Assembly (NCBI RefSeq): GCF_001905545.1
Contig: NZ_LIPD01000020.1
Location: forward strand, 1 to 64,000
Length of the DNA stretch: 64,000 nucleotides
Source: Streptomyces sp. CB02056
Lineage (GTDB): Bacteria > Actinomycetota > Actinomycetes > Streptomycetales > Streptomycetaceae
Direction: 5' to 3'
Each line of letters starts with the position of its first letter. The stretch's first letter is position 1. The notes beneath the pieces were generated by a model that saw only the letters and a program-made list of their open reading frames with translations, was not told the DNA's origin and made no database searches. This document shows, one piece after another, positions 8,629-15,419 of this stretch. A program made the position numbers and the translations under genes.

Positions 8629-8843
8629 TGCGCACCACCCTCCTCCGGGACGGACCGCAGGCGCAGGCTGCGGGGGCGCATGTCGGTCCAGACGCGTTCG
8701 ATGTGCGCGAGGCAGTCGTCCTTCGCGCCCCGTACGCCGTCCTCGTGCCAGCCCGCCGGGGTCTCGCGGTCGGCGGACCAGATCGAGTACTGCTCCTCGT
8801 CGTTGACGACGACCTTCCACTGCTCGGGTGCTTCGCTGGTCAT
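8625..8843 (-). CDS. MbtH-like NRPS accessory protein
   Basis: The 72-residue protein has the family signature: VVNDEEQYSIW, then PAGW, then CLAHIERVWTDMRP. MbtH proteins bind A domains and are needed for solubility or activity of many of them. The ATG at 8843 follows GGAGG by about eight bases. It lies in the operon that diverges from the NRPS genes rather than among them, so the two operons probably work in one pathway. Stand-alone A-PCP enzymes coupled to P450s, like the one at 25370, often need an MbtH partner. Confidence 0.93.
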   Translation of the reverse strand: MTSEAPEQWKVVVNDEEQYSIWSADRETPAGWHEDGVRGAKDDCLAHIERVWTDMRPRSLRLRSVPEEGGAQ

Positions 8844-8847
8844 GCCG

Positions 8848-9594
8848 TTACCTCCGGATGTCGATGGTTGGGGGTGGAGCCGGTTCGTGGCGAGGGTCGG
8901 CGCGGGTGCCACGGCGGGCGTCGAGGCCGTCCAGCCAGGCCGGCAGGCTGGGGGCGCGCAGGAGGCCCGTCCCGATGAGCACACCGGCGAAGCCCTCCTG
9001 GAGCAGGCGGGCCGCGTCCTCGGGGGAGCGGACGGCCCCGGCGCTCACCGGGCACCGGGTGCCGCTGCCCAGCACCGCGGGCAGGAGGGCCGAGCTCCGC
9101 CCGAGGTCGCCGGCGCCGCGTTCGCGGTCGCCGATGTCCTTGTTGTTCACCGCGATCACGCACTCCTCGGCGCGTGGCACACGGCTGATCTCCTCCTCGG
9201 TGACGACCTCGACGAACGGCGTCAGGCCCAGGCTCAGGCCGAGTTCGACCAGGTGGCCCAGGGTGGCGCGCGGCAGCAGCGCGGCGGTGAGCAGGACCGC
9301 GGCCGCGCCGCTCTCGCGGGCCTGGTGCAGTTGGCTCCGGCGGGTGATGAAGTCCTTCTGCAGTACGGGCAGGTCCGTCGCCGCCACGACCTCGCGCAGC
9401 AGTTCCGGGGTGCCGCCGAACCACCGCCCGGTCACCACGGACAGGCAGGGGGCGCCGACCTCCTGGTAGTCGGCGACCAGCCGGGCGGCCGACCTGTCGC
9501 CGAACAGGTCCTGCCCGGCGGCGTCCTGGCGCTTGAGCTCCATGATCACCGGTCGGCGGGCGTCCAGCAGCGCCTCGATGAACGCGGCCGTCAT
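8848..9594 (-). CDS. TrpC-like indole-3-glycerol-phosphate synthase homologue, diverged
   Basis: The 248-residue TIM-barrel protein keeps much of the TrpC framework: ELK (Glu19, Lys21), VLQKDF (Lys80), EV (Glu129) and VNNKDI (Asn150). TrpC closes the pyrrole ring of indole-3-glycerol phosphate with loss of CO2. Two canonical parts differ. The SPS phosphate/substrate loop after the first Lys is replaced by an RQDAAGQ segment. The late AESGI motif, which supplies a catalytic Glu and Ser, reads VSAGAV here. The ATG overlaps the TrpF-like stop (ATGA). The protein lacks the N-terminal helical extension of ordinary IGPS. I infer a related ring closure on another substrate; plain tryptophan synthesis looks unlikely. 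Confidence 0.78.
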   Translation of the reverse strand: MTAAFIEALLDARRPVIMELKRQDAAGQDLFGDRSAARLVADYQEVGAPCLSVVTGRWFGGTPELLREVVAATDLPVLQKDFITRRSQLHQARESGAAAVLLTAALLPRATLGHLVELGLSLGLTPFVEVVTEEEISRVPRAEECVIAVNNKDIGDRERGAGDLGRSSALLPAVLGSGTRCPVSAGAVRSPEDAARLLQEGFAGVLIGTGLLRAPSLPAWLDGLDARRGTRADPRHEPAPPPTIDIRR

Positions 9595-10283
9595 CCGGGC
9601 CTCCCGGCCGCCCCGGCGCCGTCCGGCACCCGCCAGCCGCGCCGTACGGCCGTGACCCGCTCGGTGCTCAGCCGTCCGTCGGGGTCCCTGGCCGCGGTGT
9701 CCACGTCGATGCCCAGGAAGAGGGGGTGGTCCAGCACCGCCCGGTAGGCCTCCCGGTTGTCGGCCGAGAGGCCGCCGGCCAGCAGGAAGGGGCGCGAGAG
9801 GCGGTCCGCGATCCCGAGGACGGCCGCGCAGTCGGCCGGTTGCCCGGTGCTGCCGATCCGGCCGTCCCCGGCCACCGCGTCCAGCAGGAAGAGGTCCGTT
9901 CCCGCCCGCTCGTACGCCGGGATCAGGGACCGCTCCGCGCGGGTGTCCGCACCGAGGTGCAGCACCTTGACCACGATGAGGTCCGTGCTGCCCTTCAGGG
10001 CGCGGACCAGTCCCGGCGGCTGGTAGCCGTGGAGTTGGACCCACGGCACCCGGGCCGCGGCCGTCGCCGCGCGCAGCGCCTCGGCGTCGTTGAGGAAGGT
10101 CACGAGGACCGGGCGCAGTCGCGCGGTTCGATGGACAGCGTCGGCCGCCACAGTGAGTTGATCTAGCGTCAGGTCGGCGTGACCCCTCGGGACGCCGTGC
10201 CACAGGCCGACGAGGTCGGCTCCGGCCCGGTCGAGCGAGGCCACGTCCTCGGCCGAGGCGGCTCCGCAGATCTTGAGCAGCAT
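9591..10283 (-). CDS. TrpF-like phosphoribosylanthranilate isomerase homologue
   Basis: The 230-residue TIM-barrel protein opens with LLKICG (Cys6, the general base of TrpF) and keeps LLDA (Asp135, the general acid position), VQLHGYQ, LLAGGL and a GIDVDTAARD strand at the phosphate site. TrpF performs the Amadori rearrangement of N-phosphoribosyl anthranilate. The usual GGTGxxFDW segment is altered (GRIGSTGQ), as is the SSGVE end of the phosphate loop. Retention of both catalytic residues suggests an active Amadori isomerase, possibly on a non-anthranilate amine. It sits six bases after the acyl-CoA-dehydrogenase-like gene and overlaps the TrpC-like gene. Confidence 0.82.
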   Translation of the reverse strand: MLLKICGAASAEDVASLDRAGADLVGLWHGVPRGHADLTLDQLTVAADAVHRTARLRPVLVTFLNDAEALRAATAAARVPWVQLHGYQPPGLVRALKGSTDLIVVKVLHLGADTRAERSLIPAYERAGTDLFLLDAVAGDGRIGSTGQPADCAAVLGIADRLSRPFLLAGGLSADNREAYRAVLDHPLFLGIDVDTAARDPDGRLSTERVTAVRRGWRVPDGAGAAGRPG

Positions 10284-10289
10284 CGGGCG

Positions 10290-11429
10290 TCACAGCCCCA
10301 GCATGGCGGCGACGCGGTTGCGCTGGATCTCCGACGTGCCCGAGTAGATCGGGCCGGCGACCGCGTCGCGCAGGTCCTTCTCCAGCCCGTACTCGGCCAG
10401 GTAGCCGCTGCCGCCGAAGATCTGCACGGCGGCCAGGGCGGAGGAGAGGTTGCTCTCGCTGGCGAGGAGCTTGCTGACGGCGATGTCCCTCGTGACGTTC
10501 TCGCCCTGCGTCAGCCGGACGGCCGTGTCGTAGAGCCACTTCCGCGCGGTGTCCAGGCCGATGCTCATCTCCACGAGCTTGTGGGAGATCGACTGGTACG
10601 AGCCGATCGGACTGCCGAACTGGACGCGTTCCTTGGCGTACTCGACGCAGCGGTCGAGCCGGTGGCGCATCTGCCCGGTGCTGATGACGAAGGAGCAGAG
10701 GATCTCCCACTTCATCACGTGGTCCAGGACCAGGAACCCGGAGCCGACCCGGCCGATCACGGCGGACGCGGGGATCCGGCAGTCGTCGAAGTGCAGTTCG
10801 CTCAGCGGCGCGGTCCGCAGCCCCATGGTGGCGACGGGCGGCCCGATGACGAGGCCCGGGGTGTCCCGCTCCACGACGAAGGCGGTGATGCTGAGCGGGC
10901 CGCTGCTCGGATGGGTGCGCGCGTACACCACGAACACGTCGGCCACCGGGCCGTTGGTGATGAAGGACTTGCCGCCCCGCAGGACGAAGTCGTCGCCCTC
11001 GCGGGTGGCCGTGGTCCTCATCGCCAGCGCGTCGGAGCCGCTCTCGGTCTCGCTGATCGCGTGCGCGCCGATCGTCTCTCCCGAGCAGATCCCCGGCAGA
11101 TGGCGCGCCTTGAGCTCCGGCGAGCCGAACCGTTGCAGCGGGACCCCGACGCCGACCAGGTGGGTGGCGACCGAGAAGTTCAGTCCGCCGTCACGGCACC
11201 CGGTGCCGAGCCGTTCGAGCACGTGCATGGTGGTGAGCAGGTCCTGGCCCAGCCCGCCCCACTGCTCGTCGAACGGCAGGCCGAGGATCCCGGACCTCTG
11301 GATCAGCTTCCACTTGTCCCACGGGAAGGCGCCTTCGGAGTCCCCTTCGAGATGGCCGGAGCTGAGCTCCTCGCACCACTGGGCGATCCCCTCGCCCAGG
11401 GCGAGCTGGTCGGCGTTCCACCTGATCAT
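10290..11429 (-). CDS. Acyl-CoA dehydrogenase-family oxidase, probably acting on a carrier-bound acyl group
   Basis: The 379-residue flavoprotein follows the acyl-CoA dehydrogenase pattern: an N-terminal helical domain, AISETESGSDALAMRTTA and GGKSFITNG in the beta domain, YAKERVQFGSPIGSYQSI and a final IYSGTSEIQR. The Glu that serves as base in medium-chain enzymes is replaced by Ser363. Glu242 in MKWEILCS occupies the alternative base position used by isovaleryl- and long-chain-CoA dehydrogenases. With a ligase and a free carrier protein in the same operon, this resembles the PltE/RedW trio that oxidises prolyl-carrier to pyrrole-2-carboxyl-carrier. The acyl group here could be proline or another amino acid. 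Confidence 0.82.
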   Translation of the reverse strand: MIRWNADQLALGEGIAQWCEELSSGHLEGDSEGAFPWDKWKLIQRSGILGLPFDEQWGGLGQDLLTTMHVLERLGTGCRDGGLNFSVATHLVGVGVPLQRFGSPELKARHLPGICSGETIGAHAISETESGSDALAMRTTATREGDDFVLRGGKSFITNGPVADVFVVYARTHPSSGPLSITAFVVERDTPGLVIGPPVATMGLRTAPLSELHFDDCRIPASAVIGRVGSGFLVLDHVMKWEILCSFVISTGQMRHRLDRCVEYAKERVQFGSPIGSYQSISHKLVEMSIGLDTARKWLYDTAVRLTQGENVTRDIAVSKLLASESNLSSALAAVQIFGGSGYLAEYGLEKDLRDAVAGPIYSGTSEIQRNRVAAMLGL

Positions 11430-11442
11430 CTGTCCGTCCCTG

Positions 11443-11817
11443 TCAGTACTCGGAGAAGTCGGCCGAGTCCAGGTTGTGGCGCTCGTCGCCGCGCAACGCG
11501 GGCGAGAACACGCACACCAGGCGGAGGTCCTCCTCCGGGCTCGCGATCAGGAAGTGGGCGTCGTTGCGGTCGAGTGCGTACAGCGTGCCCGGCTCCAGCG
11601 GGTGGGAGGTGCCGTCGGTGTCCACGACCTCGCCCTTCCCCTCGATGCAGTAGCAGGCCTCCAGGTGGCGGCGGTACTCCAGCCGCGACTTGGTGCCGGC
11701 CCGGACGGTGGTGTCCGTCATCGTGTAGCCGAGGCCGTCGGACTCGAGCAGGAACCTGCGGCTGAGCCCGTTGCCCCAGTCCACGGTCTTCACGTCGGCA
11801 AGGTGTCGGACGATCAT
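11443..11817 (-). CDS. Ectoine synthase (EctC)-like cupin cyclase
   Basis: The 124-residue protein is clearly EctC-like along its length: it starts MIVR, then EYRRHLEACYCIEGKGEV, GTLYALDRNDAH and LVCVFSPALRGDERH. The three metal ligands known for EctC (Glu, Tyr, His) correspond to Glu53, Tyr80 and His88, all present. EctC closes a ring by intramolecular attack of an amine on an N-acetyl group with water loss; it can also cyclise glutamine to a five-membered cyclic amidine as a side reaction. No ectA, ectB or ectD is nearby, so this is not an osmolyte operon. Its ATG overlaps the TrpA-like stop (ATGA), placing it inside the heterocycle pathway as a cyclodehydratase candidate. Confidence 0.85.
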   Translation of the reverse strand: MIVRHLADVKTVDWGNGLSRRFLLESDGLGYTMTDTTVRAGTKSRLEYRRHLEACYCIEGKGEVVDTDGTSHPLEPGTLYALDRNDAHFLIASPEEDLRLVCVFSPALRGDERHNLDSADFSEY

Positions 11818-12632
11818 CGGTGTGCCTCCTGGCGGCTTGGTGAGTACGGCGAAACGGTCTGGATGAAGGTGTGGAACTCCTCGACCACGTCGGCCCCTTC
11901 GGCGAGGGCGTGCTCGATCCGGGCGACCCCGGCGCTGCCCACGACCGCGGCGTCGGCGCCGAGGCCGTGCAGCAGGTCGATGTCCGCCCGGGAGCGGACG
12001 CCGAACCCGACGGCGATCGGTGCGGTGGTCCTCGTCCGCAGCGCGGCCAGCGCGGCGGCCAGCTCCCGGTGGTCGGCGGTGAGCCCGCCGCCGCTGCGGC
12101 CGTAGTGGGCCACCAGGTACAGGTACGCGGTGGCGCAGTCGGCTGCCGCGGCCCGCACCTCGGGCGCCGACGCGGCGTAGCAGGTGGCGACCAGGGGCAG
12201 CCCGGCCGCCCGCACCGCGTCGAGGCACCCGGCCCGCAGCCGCGGCGGCAGTCCGTGGACCAGCAGCCCGTGGACGCCCGCGTCGGCGACCCGCCGGACG
12301 AAGCCGGGCACGGTCGGGGCCCTGACCGTGTGGCTCCAGTCGGCCAGCAGGGCCACCCGCAGGTGGCGCAGCCCGGGCAGGACCCCGGCGAGGAAGTCGA
12401 GCACCTCGTCGAGTCCGACGCCGTCGGCCAGGGCCCGCTGCGCCGAGCGGCGGATGACGGGCCCGTCGGTGACCGAGTTCGGAAAGGGCACCGCCAGCTC
12501 CAGGCAGTCCACCCGGCAGTCGTCGAGCATCCGCATCACGTCGGCCAGGACGGGCAGCGGGGGGTCCCCGGCGTTGAGGAACACGGCCAGGCCGGGCCGG
12601 TCCGGTGGCCGGCGGGCGAAGAACCCGCTCAC
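11814..12632 (-). CDS. TrpA-like tryptophan synthase alpha-chain homologue
   Basis: The 272-residue TIM-barrel protein keeps both TrpA catalytic acids: Glu45 in CLELAVPF and Asp56 in TDGPVI. It also has the C-terminal phosphate strands (VGFGVRSRADI and VVGSAGVARIEHAL). TrpA cleaves indole-3-glycerol phosphate to indole and glyceraldehyde-3-phosphate, normally only efficiently when bound to TrpB. No trpB is present in the window. Stand-alone TrpA-like lyases that release free indole are known in plants. I infer retro-aldol release of a heterocycle. The GTG start shares GTGA with the TrpD-like stop, which fixes it. Confidence 0.82.
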   Translation of the reverse strand: MSGFFARRPPDRPGLAVFLNAGDPPLPVLADVMRMLDDCRVDCLELAVPFPNSVTDGPVIRRSAQRALADGVGLDEVLDFLAGVLPGLRHLRVALLADWSHTVRAPTVPGFVRRVADAGVHGLLVHGLPPRLRAGCLDAVRAAGLPLVATCYAASAPEVRAAAADCATAYLYLVAHYGRSGGGLTADHRELAAALAALRTRTTAPIAVGFGVRSRADIDLLHGLGADAAVVGSAGVARIEHALAEGADVVEEFHTFIQTVSPYSPSRQEAHR

Positions 12633-13651
12633 CGCGCACGCGCCGGTCGGGTGCGGAGGCGGTCGACGAGGTCGCGGGCGGCGCCGCCGTGCAGGGCGTC
12701 CTCGGCCGCCCGGATCGCCTCCGGCCACCCGTCGATCAGCCCGCTCGCGACGGCCAGTGCGGCGGCGTTCAGGCAGACGGTCCGGGTGGCGAGCGCCGTC
12801 CCCGTTCCGGAGAGCACGCCGAGGAAGTGCTCGATCACGTCTTCTCCTCCGGTGGCGGGCCGCAGTTCGGCGATCGTGTCGGTCGCGCTCGCGGGAGCCT
12901 CGGCCGGCAGGTGGATCGGGTCGGTGCCGTCATTGGGGAGGAGGAGGTTGTCGACGGAGCCGACGAGCTCGTCGACGCCCAGCTCGTTGGAGCAGAGCCA
13001 GATCCTCCGGTCGGTGACGGTGGCGGCGACCTGGCCCAGCGCCGGCAGCAGTGAACGGTCCGAGACGCCGACGAGCTGGGCGGAGACCGGCACCGCGGCC
13101 AGGAAGGGCCCGACGGAGTTGATGAACCCGCCGATCATCCGCAGGTCCATCGGCACGATGCTCCGGGCCAGCAGCGCCACCTCCCGCGGGTAGACGAAGG
13201 TCCCCGGGAAGGCGATGCCGAAGTGTTCCAGCCGCTCCTCGGTCCGCTCGTACGAGGTGGTCCGTCCGATGCCGAGGCGGTCGAGCAGGTCGTGGGAGCC
13301 GCAGGTGCCCGTGTAGGCGCGGGAGCCCGTCTTGACGACGCGGACGCCCAGGGCCGCGGCGAGGAACGCCGCCGCGGTGGAGATGTTGAACGTGGCCGGC
13401 CCGCCTCCGGTGCCGACGATGTTGGCCGTGCCGTCCAGCCGCGCGGTGACGGCCGGCCGCCGCTCGTCCAGCGAGCGGAGCATGGCGACCAGCGTGTCCC
13501 GGTCGGGCATCCGGGTGGACAGCGAGGACAGCAGCGCCACCGTCTCGCCGGGCCGCAGGGCGCCGTCCCGCAGCTGGTCCCAGAAGGACCCCCACAGCTC
13601 CTGGTCGACGGCGCGGTCCCGGCGGATCAGCGCTCGCAGCACCTCGTGCAT
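12629..13651 (-). CDS. TrpD-like anthranilate phosphoribosyltransferase homologue, diverged at the acceptor site
   Basis: The 340-residue protein has the TrpD/nucleoside phosphorylase fold. The N-terminal helices lead to NIVGTGGGPATFNIST (the PRPP loop, normally GTGGD) and KTGSRAYTGTCGSHDLL, where TrpD has a KHGNR-x-SSxxGSAD pattern. The segment that in TrpD brings the anthranilate-binding Arg and RTIFNxLGPL is replaced by LRMIGGFINSVGPF, two residues longer. TrpD transfers phosphoribose from PRPP to the amino group of anthranilate. These changes suggest another amine acceptor. Its ATG lies two bases after the carrier-protein stop. PRPP use is inferred from the partly preserved glycine loop. 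Confidence 0.78.
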   Translation of the reverse strand: MHEVLRALIRRDRAVDQELWGSFWDQLRDGALRPGETVALLSSLSTRMPDRDTLVAMLRSLDERRPAVTARLDGTANIVGTGGGPATFNISTAAAFLAAALGVRVVKTGSRAYTGTCGSHDLLDRLGIGRTTSYERTEERLEHFGIAFPGTFVYPREVALLARSIVPMDLRMIGGFINSVGPFLAAVPVSAQLVGVSDRSLLPALGQVAATVTDRRIWLCSNELGVDELVGSVDNLLLPNDGTDPIHLPAEAPASATDTIAELRPATGGEDVIEHFLGVLSGTGTALATRTVCLNAAALAVASGLIDGWPEAIRAAEDALHGGAARDLVDRLRTRPARAR

Positions 13652-13653
13652 GA

Positions 13654-13917
13654 CTAGAGGGCGTCCGTCCGCTGCGGCTGGGCCTGGTCGATGAACCTGC
13701 TGATCGAGCCGACGGAGCGGAAGCTGTCCGGGTCGAGGTCGAACTCCTCGACGCGCACGTCGAAGCGGTCCTCCAGCCAGGCGATCGTCTTGAGCAGGCC
13801 GAGGCTGTCGATGACCCCGCCGTCCACGAGGTCGTAGTCGGCGTCCAGCTCGTTCGGGCCGACGTCGGGCAGGAACTCCTCGATGATGAACTGGGTGACT
13901 ACCGCGGCGTGGTTCAC
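13654..13917 (-). CDS. Stand-alone acyl/peptidyl carrier protein
   Basis: The 87-residue helical protein contains GGVIDSLGLL, whose Ser38 is the phosphopantetheine attachment site. The GTG start at 13917 overlaps the ligase stop (GTGA), so ligase and carrier are made together. Such a pair activates and holds one amino or carboxylic acid as a thioester while tailoring enzymes act. Here the likely tailoring partner is the acyl-CoA-dehydrogenase-like enzyme and perhaps the Trp-like and EctC-like enzymes. The acyl group probably passes on to the NRPS, whose C domain at 21647 looks like one that accepts a starter acid. Confidence 0.88.
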   Translation of the reverse strand: MNHAAVVTQFIIEEFLPDVGPNELDADYDLVDGGVIDSLGLLKTIAWLEDRFDVRVEEFDLDPDSFRSVGSISRFIDQAQPQRTDAL

Positions 13918-15419
13918 GTGGCCGTTCCTTCGGTGGGCTGGGAGGGGGAGCAGGCGCGCTCGACGGGCGCGCGGTCGATCTTTCCGGTGGACGTCCTGGG
14001 CAGCGGGTCGTCCACGATCCGCAGGGTCGAGGGGACGGCGGTGAGCGGGAGGCGCTGCGCGCAGTGCCGGCGCAGCGCCAGCGAGTTCAGCCGGCTGTCC
14101 GGGGCGCGGCGGACCAGGCCGCGCAGCAGGCGGCCGGCCACCGGGTCGGGTACGGCCACCACGGCCGCCTCGACGACCTCGTGGTGGTCGAGCAGCACCT
14201 GTTCGACCTCGTGGGTGTTGACCCGGGTGCCGCGGACCTTGACCTGGTGGTCGTTGCGGCCTTCCAGGGTGACGCGGCCCTCCTCGTCGCGCCGGACGAG
14301 GTCGCCGCTGCGGAAGTAGCGCCGGGTCTCCCCGTCGTGGTGGTGGGTCGCGAACCTGCCGGCGTCCTGGCTCCGGTCCAGGTAGCCGTCGGTCTGGAAG
14401 GGCGTCGCGACGTGGAGTTCGCCGGTGCCCGGCCCGGTCACGATCCTGCCGTCATCACCGACGATCACCGCGTGGACCCCGGGCAGCGGGCGCCCGATCG
14501 GCACCGGGCCGTCCGGCGGCTCGGTGCCGTCGACCTCGTGCAGGAAGCTGTCGTTGGTCTCGGTGCAGCCGTAGACGTTGTGGAGCCGCGCGCCGGGGAA
14601 CAGGCGCGGCAGCTCGGCCAGGCAGCGGGCGGGCAGGCTGTCGCCGGTGAAGACGACGTGCTCGACGGTGCCGAGCCGGCGGCCGCTCTGCGCGGTCGCG
14701 TCCACCAGCAGTTGGTAGAACATCGGTACCGCCTGCACGAGTTGGACCTCGTGGCGGGAGAGCAGGTCCAGCAGGTGGCCCGGCTGGGTGGCCCGGGCCG
14801 GATCGACCAGGACGACGCGGCCGCCGTGCTTGAGCGTGGCCCAGATGTCCAGCAGGCACAGGTCGAAGGTGAGCGGCGCGTAGTTGAGGACCGTCGTTCC
14901 CCGACGGATGCCGAACCGCTCGCCGGCCCAGGTGGTGAAGCGGTCCACCGCGCCCGTGCTCAGCGGCACGATCTTCGGCTGCCCGGTGGAACCGGAGGTG
15001 GTGAACATGAAGGAGACGTCGGCGGGTTCCGTGGCGCGTGGCGGCTTCGGTTCGGCCGACCGCTCCCCGGCGTCCGGACCGGGGTCCTCCGGCGAGAGGA
15101 CGTGCCGGATGCCGGCCCGCTCGGCCGGCGCGTGGGCGGTCCCGCCCTCCGGTACGGGCGCCGGCAGCAGCAGGAAGCGCCGCCCTTCCAGCAGGCAGGC
15201 GAGCACCAGGGCGATCGTCGAGGGCGACTTGGCGGCCGGGATGCCGATCGGCTCGTCGCCGTCCGGGGCGAGCCGGGCGATCCGCAGGCGCTCCCGCTCC
15301 GCCGCCCGGTGGAGTTCGCGGTAGGTCGTCTCCTCCCCGTGCCACACCAGGGCCGGATCACCGGGGTGGTCGGTGGCGTGCGAGACGAATGAACCCACCA
15401 GGCTTGGCTGCTGCATCAT
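13914..15419 (-). CDS. Free-standing adenylation enzyme (amino acid/acid-carrier ligase)
   Basis: The 501-residue ANL-family protein has MFTTSGSTGQPKIVPLS, NVYGCTETND, the YFRSGDLVRRDEEGRVTLEGRNDHQVKVRG hinge region and the catalytic Lys in STGKIDR near the end. It would adenylate a substrate and load the carrier protein encoded next. Aligning the pocket to GrsA by eye gives Asp-Leu-Leu-Ala-Val-Thr-Val-Asp-Ser. The leading Asp fits an alpha-amino acid; the rest matches no code I know well. The ATG at 15419 is five bases after a GGAGAAG-type site; an adjacent ATG at 15416 is equally possible. As first gene of the operon it probably supplies the starter unit. Proline (PltF/RedM-like) is one candidate. 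Confidence 0.82.
   Translation of the reverse strand: MMQQPSLVGSFVSHATDHPGDPALVWHGEETTYRELHRAAERERLRIARLAPDGDEPIGIPAAKSPSTIALVLACLLEGRRFLLLPAPVPEGGTAHAPAERAGIRHVLSPEDPGPDAGERSAEPKPPRATEPADVSFMFTTSGSTGQPKIVPLSTGAVDRFTTWAGERFGIRRGTTVLNYAPLTFDLCLLDIWATLKHGGRVVLVDPARATQPGHLLDLLSRHEVQLVQAVPMFYQLLVDATAQSGRRLGTVEHVVFTGDSLPARCLAELPRLFPGARLHNVYGCTETNDSFLHEVDGTEPPDGPVPIGRPLPGVHAVIVGDDGRIVTGPGTGELHVATPFQTDGYLDRSQDAGRFATHHHDGETRRYFRSGDLVRRDEEGRVTLEGRNDHQVKVRGTRVNTHEVEQVLLDHHEVVEAAVVAVPDPVAGRLLRGLVRRAPDSRLNSLALRRHCAQRLPLTAVPSTLRIVDDPLPRTSTGKIDRAPVERACSPSQPTEGTAT

Noticed and set aside
11443..11817. Ectoine osmolyte operon
   Set aside because: Only an EctC homologue is present, inside an unrelated operon, with no ectA, ectB or ectD.
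8848..13651. Ordinary duplicated tryptophan operon supplying Trp to an NRPS
   Set aside because: TrpB, TrpE and TrpG are missing, TrpD and TrpC lack key substrate residues, and an EctC-like gene and an ACAD are embedded in the same operon.
13914..15419. Firm assignment of the ligase as proline-specific
   Set aside because: The pocket residues read by eye do not match proline codes I know, and the register is uncertain without an alignment.
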